Positions 1 to 8,801 are shown, counted from the first letter of the stretch. The stretch is DNA of 64,000 nt from Saprospiraceae bacterium (GCA_022844565.1 JALHLK010000008.1:95986-159985), one strand, 5' to 3'. Notes: generated by a model from the sequence alone, not told the origin. Numbers and translations are program-made.

Positions 1-79
1 CGTTAAATATGCAATGGCAGCTGTTCCAGCCGTAATTATTGCCGCGATCATGAAAAAAGAGAAAAGTCCGTTCGCATAA
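1..79 (+). CDS. C-terminal end of an unidentified membrane protein (partial)
   Basis: An open frame enters from the left edge and ends at TAA 77-79. The 25 visible codons give a hydrophobic stretch rich in Ala, Val and Ile followed by a short basic tail (MKKEKSPFA). This looks like the last transmembrane helix and cytoplasmic end of an integral membrane protein. The family cannot be named from so short a tail. It reads in the same direction as the glycosyltransferase-like gene that starts 41 bp later, so the two may be co-transcribed. Confidence 0.5.
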   Translation, partial: VKYAMAAVPAVIIAAIMKKEKSPFA

Positions 80-120
80 AATTACATTTCCCTTTCATTT
101 AACCTAAAGATCTGGATTCA

Positions 121-1269
121 ATGAAAATCATTTTAATTGAACCAGCATTTCACTTTGAGGTAGTGCTCGCATATATCAAAATGTTTACCAAGCATGTTGA
201 TAGTATTACAGTTTTCTCTTCCGTTGCGGTCAACAAATACATAACTGAAGGTCAAAATTATCACAATGTGACTTTGGTTTCTAAGGGTAAAGAAAAGTTT
301 AGTGATTTTATAGCTAGTAGTATAGTAAGTTGCTTAGACTATGAGACAGTAACTATTTTTACTTCAAATGAAGCAACTGATCAATCTACGATTTATCATA
401 AAACTCTAAACAATGCATATTTATTAGTACACAATCCTAATTTCACTATTAAACCTTTTTCTATAGAAATGCTTGTCAAAATTCCAAAGAAAATTCCCTT
501 ACTTATTTTAAAAAAGATAAAACAATTCATTATAGGCCCGAAATCTAGCAGGACAGCTGATTTTCATCAATTTTCAAATATACTTTTACCTTCTGACGAG
601 ATTGTAAAATATTGTAAAATGAAATACCCTAAAGAAACCGTCAAGAAAAACATCATTTCTTTTCCGTTTTTCGGGATCGAAACCCTTTCTAATTCAATTT
701 CCAACCAAGAAAAAATTAGAATTGTAATACCTGGAACGGTAGAAAACAAAACTAGAAACTATACCGATGTTATTGATTTTTTAAAACTAAATATACTTAA
801 TGCACATCAGTATGAAATCATTCTGTTGGGTATGGTAAAAGAAATTTCAATTCTTGAAAAAATTAAAAAGTACTCTGGAGCAGTGAAAATTACTTATAAT
901 CTTAGTGGTTTTGACCAAGTTGAATACGAAACACATTTGAAAGAAGCTCATTTAGCAGTATTGCCGCTTAATAAATATATGCCCCAATCAACAACTTATG
1001 AAATTCAAGGAAAAACATGTTTGTCAGGTTCTATAAATGATGTCTGTAGATTTGGTCTTCCATTTCTTTATAATGAGTCAGCTGATATTCCAGAAATATT
1101 GAAAATTGTTTCCACAAGTTATAAAAACGGAGATGAATTACATTCCAAAATACAAAGTTGGTTTAGCAATGATATTTTTAATCAATATAAAACTCATTAC
1201 CATGATCTTTTTCCTTCAGAGCGTTATGAAGAGAAAGGAAAGAAAATTCTTAGTCAGCTACAATCTTAA
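121..1269 (+). CDS. Putative glycosyltransferase-like protein
   Basis: This 382-residue soluble protein has no signal peptide or obvious membrane segment. Its second half has the alternating strand-helix character of a GT-B fold. There is a beta-strand VIPGTVENKTRNY near residue 202 where family-4 glycosyltransferases usually begin their nucleotide-sugar domain. Later comes ILLGMVKE, and near residue 280 AHLAVLPLN followed by a glycine-rich turn and FGLPFLYNE, which resembles the E-x7-E donor-binding region. The N-terminal half is not recognisable to me. A role in surface polysaccharide or glycoprotein assembly would fit the sugar-phosphate transferase at 4.8 kb, but this is inference. It converges with bcp, with only 10 bp between the stop codons. 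Confidence 0.5.
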   Translation: MKIILIEPAFHFEVVLAYIKMFTKHVDSITVFSSVAVNKYITEGQNYHNVTLVSKGKEKFSDFIASSIVSCLDYETVTIFTSNEATDQSTIYHKTLNNAYLLVHNPNFTIKPFSIEMLVKIPKKIPLLILKKIKQFIIGPKSSRTADFHQFSNILLPSDEIVKYCKMKYPKETVKKNIISFPFFGIETLSNSISNQEKIRIVIPGTVENKTRNYTDVIDFLKLNILNAHQYEIILLGMVKEISILEKIKKYSGAVKITYNLSGFDQVEYETHLKEAHLAVLPLNKYMPQSTTYEIQGKTCLSGSINDVCRFGLPFLYNESADIPEILKIVSTSYKNGDELHSKIQSWFSNDIFNQYKTHYHDLFPSERYEEKGKKILSQLQS

Positions 1270-1279
1270 TTTTTAATAT

Positions 1280-1738
1280 CTATTTCTTTATAATCTCTAA
1301 AATCTGCTGTCCATGTTCTGCTGTCTTAACTTGGTCAATGATGTTTATGATGATACCATTTTCATCTATAATGACCGTAGTACGATAAACACCCATAACT
1401 TCTTTACCCATGAATTTTTTAGGCCCAAAAAGTCCAAACGCATTAATCATTTCCTTTTCTGAATCGGCAAGTAACGGATATTGAAACTCATACTTGGAAA
1501 TAAATTTTTTATGTTTTTTTTCATTATCTGGAGACACTCCAAAAATTTTATATCCCAATTTAGTAATTGTGCTATAATGATCCCTAACACTGCAAGCCTC
1601 TTTAGTACAGCTTGGTGAATCATCTTGCGGGTAAAAGAATAAAATATATCTATGCCCTAATAAATTTTTTGAGCTTACCACTTCTCCATTTTCATCATTT
1701 ATACTAAAATCAGGAACATTTTGACCTACTTGTATCAT
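1280..1738 (-). CDS. bcp: Thioredoxin-dependent peroxiredoxin, Bcp/PrxQ type
   Basis: A complete 152-residue peroxiredoxin of the usual Bcp length. The active-site segment FFYPQDDSPSCTKEAC places the peroxidatic cysteine at residue 44 and the resolving cysteine five residues later at 49, as in atypical 2-Cys PrxQ enzymes. The usual D-x-T-P-G-C context is slightly altered to DDSPSC. The C-terminal part has the conserved FGLFGPKKFMGKEV and YRTTVIIDENG blocks. By family it reduces hydrogen peroxide and organic hydroperoxides in the cytoplasm using thioredoxin. It is transcribed alone, divergently from the sigma-factor gene, from a 570-bp intergenic region. Confidence 0.93.
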   Translation of the reverse strand: MIQVGQNVPDFSINDENGEVVSSKNLLGHRYILFFYPQDDSPSCTKEACSVRDHYSTITKLGYKIFGVSPDNEKKHKKFISKYEFQYPLLADSEKEMINAFGLFGPKKFMGKEVMGVYRTTVIIDENGIIINIIDQVKTAEHGQQILEIIKK

Positions 1739-1815
1739 GTTATAATTTATTCAGTTTTTAAATATTATTTTTAAGCTAGAAATTTTATAGTTTTAAAAAA
1801 TTAAAAGTATAACCC

Positions 1816-1995
1816 TTAACCCAGATTACGCATTGGACTTTATTCGAAAGGAAATTAGGCAAAATAGTAGTGAAGTACGGAAATTTTCATCCGCAGATGC
1901 AGCCTTAGCTGCATAGAGGACGGAAAATTGAGTACTGAAACTAATATGCAGCATAATTTTCTTGCAGTTAATTTCTAATGCGTAATCTGGGTTAA
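1816..1995. repeat. Palindromic intergenic element A (180 bp)
   Basis: The ends are a perfect 19-bp inverted repeat, TTAACCCAGATTACGCATT at 1816-1834 and its complement at 1977-1995. The two halves remain loosely complementary all the way to the centre, where ATGCAGC (1897-1903) and GCTGCAT (1908-1914) form a hairpin with loop CTTA. The whole 180 bp could therefore fold as one interrupted cruciform or RNA hairpin. The terminal sequence resembles that of element B (25975-26145), and the central AGC-loop-GCT core is shared with elements B, C and D. It sits in a divergent promoter region, so it is not simply a terminator. Confidence 0.85.
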
Positions 1996-2285
1996 AACAT
2001 GCCTTGGGATTTCATTCCTTAAAAACACATCTCTTATTGTCATATTTTAAACACTATTTGCACCTAAAATTCAAAAACCTATTAACGCAACTAGACAAAA
2101 AATGTTCTAAATCTTCGTTTTGTTGATGATTTAAAATTTATTTTCATTTTTTATTGAAAATAAATTTATTAGCATTTTTTGTTATATTCTTGTTATTCTT
2201 ATACTTATATATTGTATAAATTAAATTATAAATTTATTGACAATATTTTGTTTAATTAATACTTGTATTTAATTAAACAATAGTG

Positions 2286-2293
2286 TATATTTG
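2286..2293 (+). promoter_or_regulatory. Candidate -7 box of the sigma-factor gene
   Basis: TATATTTG matches the Bacteroidota housekeeping -7 consensus TAnnTTTG exactly. It ends 19 bp before ATG 2313, which leaves a very short 5' leader and argues against the upstream in-frame GTG at 2283. No good TTG -33 element is obvious. Confidence 0.5.
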
Positions 2294-2312
2294 TATCATA
2301 AATTACAAAAGA

Positions 2313-2852
2313 ATGACAGCAATAGAGTTTTACACAAGTTTTGACAATGTAACTCCTTCTTTAAATGCCTTCGCATATAACTTGACTAAAAATCAAGAAG
2401 AGGCAAAGGATTTGTATCAAGAGACAGCGTTCAGGGCAATGACAAACAGAGATAAATTCAACCCGGGTACTAACTTTAAAGCATGGCTCTTTACTATCAT
2501 GAAAAATATATTTATCAATAATTACAGAAAAAAAGTCAAATCGGCAACAATCATTGATAGCACAGAAAATTTATTCTTCTTGAATTCTGGAAGTGTATCA
2601 ATAGATAACGATGCAGGTCAAAACATCCTTTTGGAAGAGCTAGAGGGTATGATAGAAAGGTTAGATGATTCAATCAAAATTCCTTTTATGATGCACTTTG
2701 TTGGTCACAAATATCAAGAGATTGCTGAGGAGTTAGAACTACCTCTTGGCACTGTAAAATCTAGGATATTTTTTGCAAGAAAAGAGTTAAAAGAAAAAAT
2801 TCAAATACACTATGGTGATTTAACTACGGTAAGGGAGAAATTGACTGCGTAA
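2313..2852 (+). CDS. RNA polymerase ECF-type sigma factor
   Basis: A 179-residue sigma-70 family protein of the small ECF type. Region 2 is visible in the first 80 residues: AFAYNLTKNQEEAKDLYQET, then FKAWLFTIMKNIFINNYRKK, the usual W-L-x-x-I-x-x-N-x-x-x-D/N-x-x-R pattern. Region 4 occupies the C-terminal third, with MMHFVGHKYQEIAEELELP, GTVKSRIFFARKEL as the helix-turn-helix. The ATG at 2313 is chosen because a promoter box overlaps the upstream GTG start. No adjacent anti-sigma gene is present, so the signal it responds to cannot be inferred. A terminator follows within about 90 bp, so it is monocistronic. Confidence 0.9.
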   Translation: MTAIEFYTSFDNVTPSLNAFAYNLTKNQEEAKDLYQETAFRAMTNRDKFNPGTNFKAWLFTIMKNIFINNYRKKVKSATIIDSTENLFFLNSGSVSIDNDAGQNILLEELEGMIERLDDSIKIPFMMHFVGHKYQEIAEELELPLGTVKSRIFFARKELKEKIQIHYGDLTTVREKLTA

Positions 2853-2935
2853 TTCTGATATGAAAGAATGCTTGAATGAGAGAATTCAAGAATTTTAAAA
2901 TGTGAGATTACATTACCCAAGTGTATCATAAGACT

Positions 2936-2974
2936 AAAAAAGGCTAATTTGAGTGAAATCAGGTTGGCCTTTTT
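2936..2974. terminator. Bidirectional intrinsic terminator
   Basis: AAAAAGGC (2937-2944) pairs with GCCTTTTT (2967-2974), with further partial pairing inside. A-run and T-run flanks make it usable from both sides. It lies between the convergent sigma-factor gene and the PolX gene. Confidence 0.65.
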
Positions 2975-3048
2975 ATTTAAAAAATCATCCAACTTTCGAG
3001 CTATTCTTCTGAACTCAAATTGGTCAAAACCAAATTTTCAAAAAATGG

Positions 3049-4677
3049 TTACTTTTTCTTCATCCCCAACAATTCCTCCCTCGACAATCTATTCAAACAA
3101 AACTCTGCCGTTAGCCCTCCTTTCCTTGCCGCTATAATCCCAAATCTAATATAATCTATCTGTCCAGTAGAATGTGCGTCAGGATTAATAGCTATTTTAA
3201 CGCCTGAGTCCGTTGCTAATTTTATCCATTGGTAATCAAGATCGAGTCTTTGAGGATTTGCATTTAGCTCAATAGCTACATTGTATTCCGCACATGCCTC
3301 AATAATTTTTAGATGGTTGATTGGATATCCTGGTCGACCTAACAATAATCTACCGGTTGGATGGCCAAGTATATGTGTATACGGATTTTTTATGGCATTA
3401 ATCAATCTTTCAGTGGCTTTTTCCTCTGTCATAGACATGCCAGAGTGAATACTTGCAATGATAATTTCAAATTGCTCCAAAACATTTTGAGGATAGTCCA
3501 AGTCTCCGTTACCGAGTATATCGCTTTCTATCCCTTTTATAATTTTAAAGTTACTAAACTTACTATTGAGTTTATCTATTTCCTCCCACTGCTGCTCTAA
3601 CCTATCTATTTTCAGTCCTCCAGCATACCCTGCAGATTGCGAATGATCTGTAATCACCAAGTACTCATAGCCTCTATCGATACAAGCTTGAGCCATAGAT
3701 GCTATTGTATTAATACCATCAGAATACGTACTATGTGAGTGGATTACACCTTTAACATCCTTCTCTTCTATTAAATTTAAAGATTTATTCTCGTTTGCAA
3801 GCTGAGCATATTTTACATCTTCCCTTACTTCAGCAGGTACAAAGGTTTTTCCTAAAATCTGAAAAAATGAACGATCACTTTCTACTACAATGTTTTGTGT
3901 ATTTTCACCTAATGCCTCAAAAAATAGTTGACTACTTGTTAATCTAACTAATTCTTTACCAAATGCGTCTTTGGGTACAATGATCGAACTAAGTGTCTGT
4001 CCCTTGAATTTGAGTAAGCCAGTTTCTTCTTCGGTTTCTATTTTTAATTCAGTATCCTTTAAAAAATCCGAATTGGTACAAAGTACATCAAGTCCATGTA
4101 CAATCTGCATTTTCTTGCCAAGGTCACCTACCCAGTCGAAAAGATCATTTGGATATCGATTTCTAATTGCAGTAAGAAGATCATTGGCATCATCAAGTAT
4201 GTACCCGAGTTGAATAAATCCTTGACTTGCCAGATAATATTCCAGTTTAATTCTGATATCCTCTTGAGATTTTGTACCAAAGCCTGATGCCTCGATCAAT
4301 CTATTCTCATTACACGCATATAATAGATCACCTGGTGAAGTAATATCCAGTTGTTGCCAAATAGTTCTTATTTTTTTTGGACCTAAACCTCTTATATTTA
4401 ATAATTCTATTACACCTAGAGGGGTTATATCTTTGTATTTTTTAAGTATTTTGATTTGACCAGTAGAAAGGAGTTCAATAATTTTTTCTAAATTGGATTT
4501 TCCTATTCCTGGAATCGCCTCAATATCTTTATGGTCCATTGTACTTAGTGGGCTTTCCCATTTCCTTAAAACATTGTATGCCGAATTATACGATCTGATT
4601 TTAAATGGATTTTCATCGTGCAATTCCATCAAATTGGCAAGAAGGTCAAATTGTTTAGCTATTTCTCTATTATTCAT
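3049..4677 (-). CDS. PolX-like protein: HhH region, degenerate polymerase palm, PHP phosphoesterase
   Basis: At 542 residues this is close to the length of bacterial family-X polymerases fused to a PHP domain. Two helix-hairpin-helix motifs are seen, IEAIPGIGKSNLEKI near residue 52 and LLNIRGLGPKKI near 91. A PHP domain starts near residue 309 (VIHSHSTYSDG, VITDHSQ, ILGHPTGR, INPDAHS) and keeps its metal-binding histidines and aspartates. The polymerase catalytic segment, normally G-S-x-R-R...GDxDxL, reads VGDLGKKMQIVHGLDVL around residues 181-197. One of the two catalytic aspartates and the RR pair are absent. The PHP nuclease or phosphoesterase is therefore probably active, while DNA synthesis is probably lost. 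It stands alone on the minus strand. Confidence 0.85.
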   Translation of the reverse strand: MNNREIAKQFDLLANLMELHDENPFKIRSYNSAYNVLRKWESPLSTMDHKDIEAIPGIGKSNLEKIIELLSTGQIKILKKYKDITPLGVIELLNIRGLGPKKIRTIWQQLDITSPGDLLYACNENRLIEASGFGTKSQEDIRIKLEYYLASQGFIQLGYILDDANDLLTAIRNRYPNDLFDWVGDLGKKMQIVHGLDVLCTNSDFLKDTELKIETEEETGLLKFKGQTLSSIIVPKDAFGKELVRLTSSQLFFEALGENTQNIVVESDRSFFQILGKTFVPAEVREDVKYAQLANENKSLNLIEEKDVKGVIHSHSTYSDGINTIASMAQACIDRGYEYLVITDHSQSAGYAGGLKIDRLEQQWEEIDKLNSKFSNFKIIKGIESDILGNGDLDYPQNVLEQFEIIIASIHSGMSMTEEKATERLINAIKNPYTHILGHPTGRLLLGRPGYPINHLKIIEACAEYNVAIELNANPQRLDLDYQWIKLATDSGVKIAINPDAHSTGQIDYIRFGIIAARKGGLTAEFCLNRLSREELLGMKKK

Positions 4678-4817
4678 TCCTAGCTTATTTAAAAAACATT
4701 GATTTAATTTTTTTAGTTTTTTGGTAAATAAATTTCACCTAAAGTTCCTAACAATACATTAATTATTAAAAATTATGCGCTTCTTTTATTATCCCAAGTT
4801 TAACATATGTCTAAACT

Positions 4818-6245
4818 CTATTTCCCCTTTCCTTGAATAAGTACCAAAGCTGTGTAAAACATAATTTTTATATCCAAGGACAAACTCATATTTTCAATAT
4901 ACAAGATATCAAATTTCATTCTTTGTACCATTTCTTCGATTGTAGAAGCATACCCATATTTGACCATACCCCAAGACGTTATGCCCGGTTGTACTTTGAG
5001 CAAATATTTATGATGTGGAGCTATTTTATTCAATTCATCTATAAAATATTTTCTTTCAGGACGAGGACCCACTAAAGACATTTCACCTTTCAATACATTA
5101 TAAAATTGAGGTATTTCGTCAAGCCTATATTTTCTGAGCGTTTTGCCTAATTGAGTTACCCTTTGATCTCCTTCAAAAGAAAGTTGAGGACCATTTTTTT
5201 CAGCATCGACAAACATCGTTCTAAACTTTATAATATTAAATGGCTTGCGAGCCAAGCCGATCCTTTCTTGCGCAAAAAAAATAGGACCTTTACCAGACAA
5301 TTTAATTCTTATTGCTATATAAATAATAATAGGTGAAAGGATAAATAAGCAAATTACAGATACGATAATATCTATCATTCTTTTAAAAAACTTTTCCCAT
5401 TGAGGCATCAGTTCTTGTTCGATTTCTATTAAAACAGCACCATAAATATGATTCATTTTGACTTTACCCAGTATAATATCATACATATCGGGTATAATTT
5501 TAATTAAAATTTTATCCGTATATTCATACAATTCATCTAGAATAGATTTTATTTTTTCTTGCTCGTTGTTTTCTACAGCAATGATAACCTCTTGTATGCT
5601 ATACTTCTCAATCACTGCATGTATCTGATTTAGTTTGCCAATCTTAGGAATGTGTTTTTCCAACTCTTTGGTATTATCACCATTACTATCTACAAAACCG
5701 ATAAAATTATGCCCAAGACTGTGAGGTCTTGATATGATATCTAAATAAAGCTCTTCAGCATTTTTTCCACCGCCTATTAACACCGTGGTATAACTCACCT
5801 TACCACTTTTCAGCCTTCTACTTGCTCTTGTAAGTATAATCATTCTTAACAAAGCAGTACAAACGAAATGAATTACAAACAATCTAAAATAAGATATAAA
5901 ATAAGAAAACCGACCAGAGACCGCTGTATCATCTAATAGGGCAATAAAAAATAAAATAAATGTACCAAAAAAAGTTAAAATCAATGTTCTTTTAAGCACT
6001 TCAAGCCTGGAGTACCTATATATATCTTTGTACTTGTCAAAAATATGGTACAATAAAATCCAAAAAATTGGAATTAATATAAGTCCATAATAAAATTTAG
6101 AATCTGACCATATTTCATTCCAGTTTATCACTCCAGTTTCAGATCTCTTTCTAAGAAAAAAGAAAATAGCCCAAGCTACTAAAGCAGAAATTAAGTCTCC
6201 TAACTTGTAAATGAAAAGCTCTGTATGTTTTTTTCTTTGAAGCAT
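4818..6245 (-). CDS. Polyprenyl-phosphate sugar-1-phosphate transferase (exopolysaccharide initiation)
   Basis: A 475-residue inner-membrane protein of the WbaP/WcaJ class. Several transmembrane helices occupy residues 10-140. They are followed by a nucleotide-fold domain (VLIGGGKNAEELYLDI) and, from about residue 285, a last membrane helix with the catalytic sugar-transferase domain. The latter contains FFAQERIG, FNIIKFRTMF, LRKYRLDEIPQFYNVLKGEM and SLVGPRPE, all hallmark blocks. By family it moves a hexose-1-phosphate from a UDP-sugar to undecaprenyl phosphate, the first committed step of exopolysaccharide or O-antigen synthesis. The ATG at 6245 overlaps the stop of the upstream lipoprotein gene by one base (TGATG), so the two are translationally coupled. 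Confidence 0.92.
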   Translation of the reverse strand: MLQRKKHTELFIYKLGDLISALVAWAIFFFLRKRSETGVINWNEIWSDSKFYYGLILIPIFWILLYHIFDKYKDIYRYSRLEVLKRTLILTFFGTFILFFIALLDDTAVSGRFSYFISYFRLFVIHFVCTALLRMIILTRASRRLKSGKVSYTTVLIGGGKNAEELYLDIISRPHSLGHNFIGFVDSNGDNTKELEKHIPKIGKLNQIHAVIEKYSIQEVIIAVENNEQEKIKSILDELYEYTDKILIKIIPDMYDIILGKVKMNHIYGAVLIEIEQELMPQWEKFFKRMIDIIVSVICLFILSPIIIYIAIRIKLSGKGPIFFAQERIGLARKPFNIIKFRTMFVDAEKNGPQLSFEGDQRVTQLGKTLRKYRLDEIPQFYNVLKGEMSLVGPRPERKYFIDELNKIAPHHKYLLKVQPGITSWGMVKYGYASTIEEMVQRMKFDILYIENMSLSLDIKIMFYTALVLIQGKGK

Positions 6246-7096
6246 CAAAAATGTATTAGTCTAATATTATCAAAACTAATTTTTGCCTCTGTTCTTTTGG
6301 TTTGATCTAGCAACGCTGAAATAGCGATTTGATAAGATTGTACTTCTTGTCTACTTATTTTATTAGTCAGATCTATGTAGATTCTATTCCAATTTTCGTT
6401 TTCTACTATTACAATATCATAAGATTTAACTAACTGATTACGAGTATTTAATATAGTTCCAATGAAGAATTTTTCATTGTTTTTATAATCTAACTCAAGA
6501 TAAACTTTACCGAATGCATTGTTTTGATTAGAGAACGAATTAAAATGGGTTGTTTCACAACTGGTAAGCGTATTAGATAGATTTATCAATCCACCTGAGC
6601 TATTATCTACTCCAGAATTTTCTTTTTTCATAAGGCACGAAATGAGATTAGGAGCACCAATTGCCACTGAAAATATACTACTAACCTCAAAGTCTTCTAT
6701 GATATCAAATTTACATTCCGCTTTGTACTTAAATCTTGGTAAAATAGATATTGACTCATTACCGTTTAATGTTACAATAGTATCCATGACTGTAAAAAAA
6801 GGATACTCTTCACTACTTTCATTTTGTCCATTTGGTTTAATTCCTCCTCGAATACTCAATTTAACCTGCTTATTAATAATCGGTATGGGAATAGAAGACG
6901 GTATAGGAAAAACACCAAGAAATTGATCATCAGCATAAAGCCAAATATCTTTGATCTTTGATGGAAGGGGTTTGGAAATATTATCTACTAAAATGGCATT
7001 GTTGATTCTTACAAAACCAAATTCAGTACTATTATTATCTGTCAGTGTACACGTAAACAAAAAAGCCAAGCCTATTAAGCCAAAAAATTGCTTCAT
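6245..7096 (-). CDS. Hypothetical lipoprotein coupled to the sugar transferase
   Basis: A 283-residue protein with a lipoprotein signal. A short basic start and hydrophobic core end in LFTC, giving a predicted acylated Cys16. The rest is beta-rich, with no transmembrane segment. It mentions no catalytic motif I recognise; the C-terminal half (NRIYIDLTNKI, ISFDNIRLI) has the look of a carbohydrate-binding-like beta-sandwich, which is only an impression. Its stop overlaps the start of the sugar transferase by one base, which suggests a shared role at the envelope. It is the first gene of this two-gene unit. Confidence 0.7.
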   Translation of the reverse strand: MKQFFGLIGLAFLFTCTLTDNNSTEFGFVRINNAILVDNISKPLPSKIKDIWLYADDQFLGVFPIPSSIPIPIINKQVKLSIRGGIKPNGQNESSEEYPFFTVMDTIVTLNGNESISILPRFKYKAECKFDIIEDFEVSSIFSVAIGAPNLISCLMKKENSGVDNSSGGLINLSNTLTSCETTHFNSFSNQNNAFGKVYLELDYKNNEKFFIGTILNTRNQLVKSYDIVIVENENWNRIYIDLTNKISRQEVQSYQIAISALLDQTKRTEAKISFDNIRLIHF

Positions 7097-7244
7097 AAAG
7101 TACGTTTGTGTCTATTCGTAAATTCGACGCAAGATACAAATTTAAAAACCTGTCATCTTTAAAATCCTAGAAAAATTAATTGCAAAAAATAGGTTTATAG
7201 AATTTTAAATTATCCTATGTCTTTTAGCTTTCTTAAATAAGTTA

Positions 7245-7697
7245 CTATGACCTCCGAATCTTATCCAATAATGCACTTAACTGGTCACACTCTTCGTAAG
7301 TAAGATTTGTGTTTTCTTCAATCCATTCTTCCATTTCTGACTCTACATTTAAAGTAAAACTGAGCCCTGTCTTTGTTAATTTTATGAGTACACTCCTTTT
7401 ATTTATTGGATTGACCACTTTTGTCACAAATCCCATAGCTTCCAACTTATTCACGAGTCTAGTTAGATCAGAATTCTTGTCTAGCATAACTTCTAGGATT
7501 TCATTATTGCACATTGCCTTTCCTCCAGCACCTTTAAGGATTTTAAGAATGTTGTAATGTTGGTAAAGCATGTTATGCTTTTTAAAGAGATTACGAGTTA
7601 GTATGTTAAAATGATTAAATGTGTAAATCAAATTAATTTGCACCTTCTGTTTAGGGCTTTTAAAGTGGGGTTGTTTTATATCTGATTGGATATCCAT
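7245..7697 (-). CDS. MarR-family transcriptional regulator
   Basis: A 150-residue winged-helix regulator. The central part carries the MarR pattern: FNILTRNLFKKHNMLYQHYNIL, then a recognition helix around LDKNSDLTRLVNKLEAMG. The wing is FVTKVVNPINKRSVLIKLTKTG, followed by a C-terminal dimerisation helix. The serine-aspartate pair before LTRLVNKLE corresponds to the usual position contacting DNA. The start at ATG 7697 is preferred because the longer frame begins at a TTG inside the upstream gene. It follows the DUF2480 gene by 10 bp, so it is probably in an operon with scpB and DUF2480. Its ligand is unknown. Confidence 0.85.
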   Translation of the reverse strand: MDIQSDIKQPHFKSPKQKVQINLIYTFNHFNILTRNLFKKHNMLYQHYNILKILKGAGGKAMCNNEILEVMLDKNSDLTRLVNKLEAMGFVTKVVNPINKRSVLIKLTKTGLSFTLNVESEMEEWIEENTNLTYEECDQLSALLDKIRRS

Positions 7698-7707
7698 AAG
7701 CAAAAGA

Positions 7708-8217
7708 TTAATTTTTGAGTTTATAAATTGGGACACTCGAACAGGCCTCTCCAAAGAGGATACTTTTTACATATGGCTTTAGTTTAAAAGTTAAATATGC
7801 ATATACGGCATCAGAAATTTTCTTATCACCACATCCCTTCACAACTACCCGTTCATTTTGATAGTGAGAAAAATCAATTGAATCAAAATAATTTTTATAA
7901 TATTGATTAATAAATTCATCTTTATCACCCATGAATATATCATAAGCAATTCCTTCTAAATATGTCGCTATCAACATTTTTGCCCAAATTGGAATGATGG
8001 TCCCTTCGATTGATTGTACCAACACAACCTTACCTGTGTATTGCTGCCAATCATGATCTTTTAGACTTTCTCTGTATTCCTTTTCTTTGACAATTTTACC
8101 CATAAACAAATGAGGTTTAATATCAAAATCAATAATTTCAAATTGTGGATACCAAAGTTCCAAGTTAAGATTGATCAGGCCACTTTGTTGAACTCTATTT
8201 ACCAAGGTTTGTTCCAT
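7708..8217 (-). CDS. DUF2480 family protein
   Basis: A 169-residue protein matching the Bacteroidota-restricted DUF2480 family. The N-terminal block LVNRVQQSGLINLNLELWYP is typical, and the middle keeps the conserved LKDHDWQQYTGKVV, TIIPIWAKML and C-terminal CSSVPIYK blocks. The function of the family is not known. I choose ATG 8217 over the TTG at 8229 because it gives the usual MEQTLVNRV start. It lies 17 bp after scpB and just before marR, a tight minus-strand run. Conserved cysteines and histidines (VVKGCGDKK, EACSS) could suggest metal binding, but nothing here proves it. Confidence 0.8.
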   Translation of the reverse strand: MEQTLVNRVQQSGLINLNLELWYPQFEIIDFDIKPHLFMGKIVKEKEYRESLKDHDWQQYTGKVVLVQSIEGTIIPIWAKMLIATYLEGIAYDIFMGDKDEFINQYYKNYFDSIDFSHYQNERVVVKGCGDKKISDAVYAYLTFKLKPYVKSILFGEACSSVPIYKLKN

Positions 8218-8234
8218 GTTTCTTTTCAAAAAAT

Positions 8235-8801
8235 TTAATAATTAACCTCTTTTTCCCCAATAGTGTTTTCAACTTCTTTAATTTCTTTTATAATAGGCAA
8301 ATCTTTTACGGATTTCAAACCAAAATAATTCATAAAAAATTGACTTGTTTTAAAGATTAATGGTCGACCGGGACCATCAGATCTCCCTTTTATCTCAATT
8401 AAGTCGCGTTCTAGTAGTTTTTGTACTGCATAGTCGCAATTTACTCCCCTAATGGATTCAATCTCAGATTTGGTAACAGGCTGTTTATAAGCAATTATGG
8501 AAAGTGTTTCTAATGCGGCGGTACTTAGTTTCCTTTTTTCATTTTGTTTGAGCATGATGGATACAGCATGATGGTGTATTGGCTTACTCATAAATGTAAA
8601 TCCATCAGAGATTTCTGCAATTTCAATGGCAAAATTTGAAGTTTCATATTTCTCAATGATAGAATTTATAGCACCTTCCAATTCAGATATATCATACGTG
8701 ACTTCATAACATTCTTCTAAAATTTGTTTTATATCTTTGACAGAAAGAGGCGTTTGAGAAGAAAAAATTAAAGCCTCAATTGTCAATCCTAAATTATCCA
8801 T
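8235..8801 (-). CDS. scpB: Segregation and condensation protein B
   Basis: A full-length ScpB of 188 residues with two winged-helix domains. The N-terminal IEALIFSSQTPLSVKDIKQIL and the second-domain blocks LSTAALETLSIIAYKQPVTKSEIESIRGV, LLERDLIEIKGR and GRPLIFKTSQFFMNYFGLKS are diagnostic. By family it binds ScpA and SMC to form the condensin complex that organises and segregates the nucleoid. No scpA lies beside it. It is the first gene of a run with the DUF2480 and marR genes. Confidence 0.95.
   Translation of the reverse strand: MDNLGLTIEALIFSSQTPLSVKDIKQILEECYEVTYDISELEGAINSIIEKYETSNFAIEIAEISDGFTFMSKPIHHHAVSIMLKQNEKRKLSTAALETLSIIAYKQPVTKSEIESIRGVNCDYAVQKLLERDLIEIKGRSDGPGRPLIFKTSQFFMNYFGLKSVKDLPIIKEIKEVENTIGEKEVNY

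Larger units (their letters stand above)
1739..2312. other. Intergenic region with palindromic element A and an AT-rich leader
   Basis: This is a 574-bp divergent gap between bcp and the sigma-factor gene. It holds one long palindromic element (1816-1995, separate entry). It is followed by about 250 bp of very AT-rich DNA (roughly 2040-2285) and a -7 promoter box for the sigma-factor gene. I see no credible small coding frame or RNA gene here. No minus-strand TAnnTTTG box is evident close to the bcp start. Confidence 0.6.

Noticed and set aside
1816..1995. Element A as a plain transcription terminator
   Set aside because: It lies upstream of both flanking genes, has no T run beside a compact GC stem, and is far longer than needed.
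2283..2312. Upstream GTG start of the first sigma factor
   Set aside because: The -7 box TATATTTG at 2286-2293 lies within these codons, and the region-2 start aligns with ATG 2313.
7698..7754. N-terminal extension of the MarR-family frame
   Set aside because: It starts with TTG, overlaps the DUF2480 gene and does not look like part of the family. ATG 7697 gives a normal MarR length.
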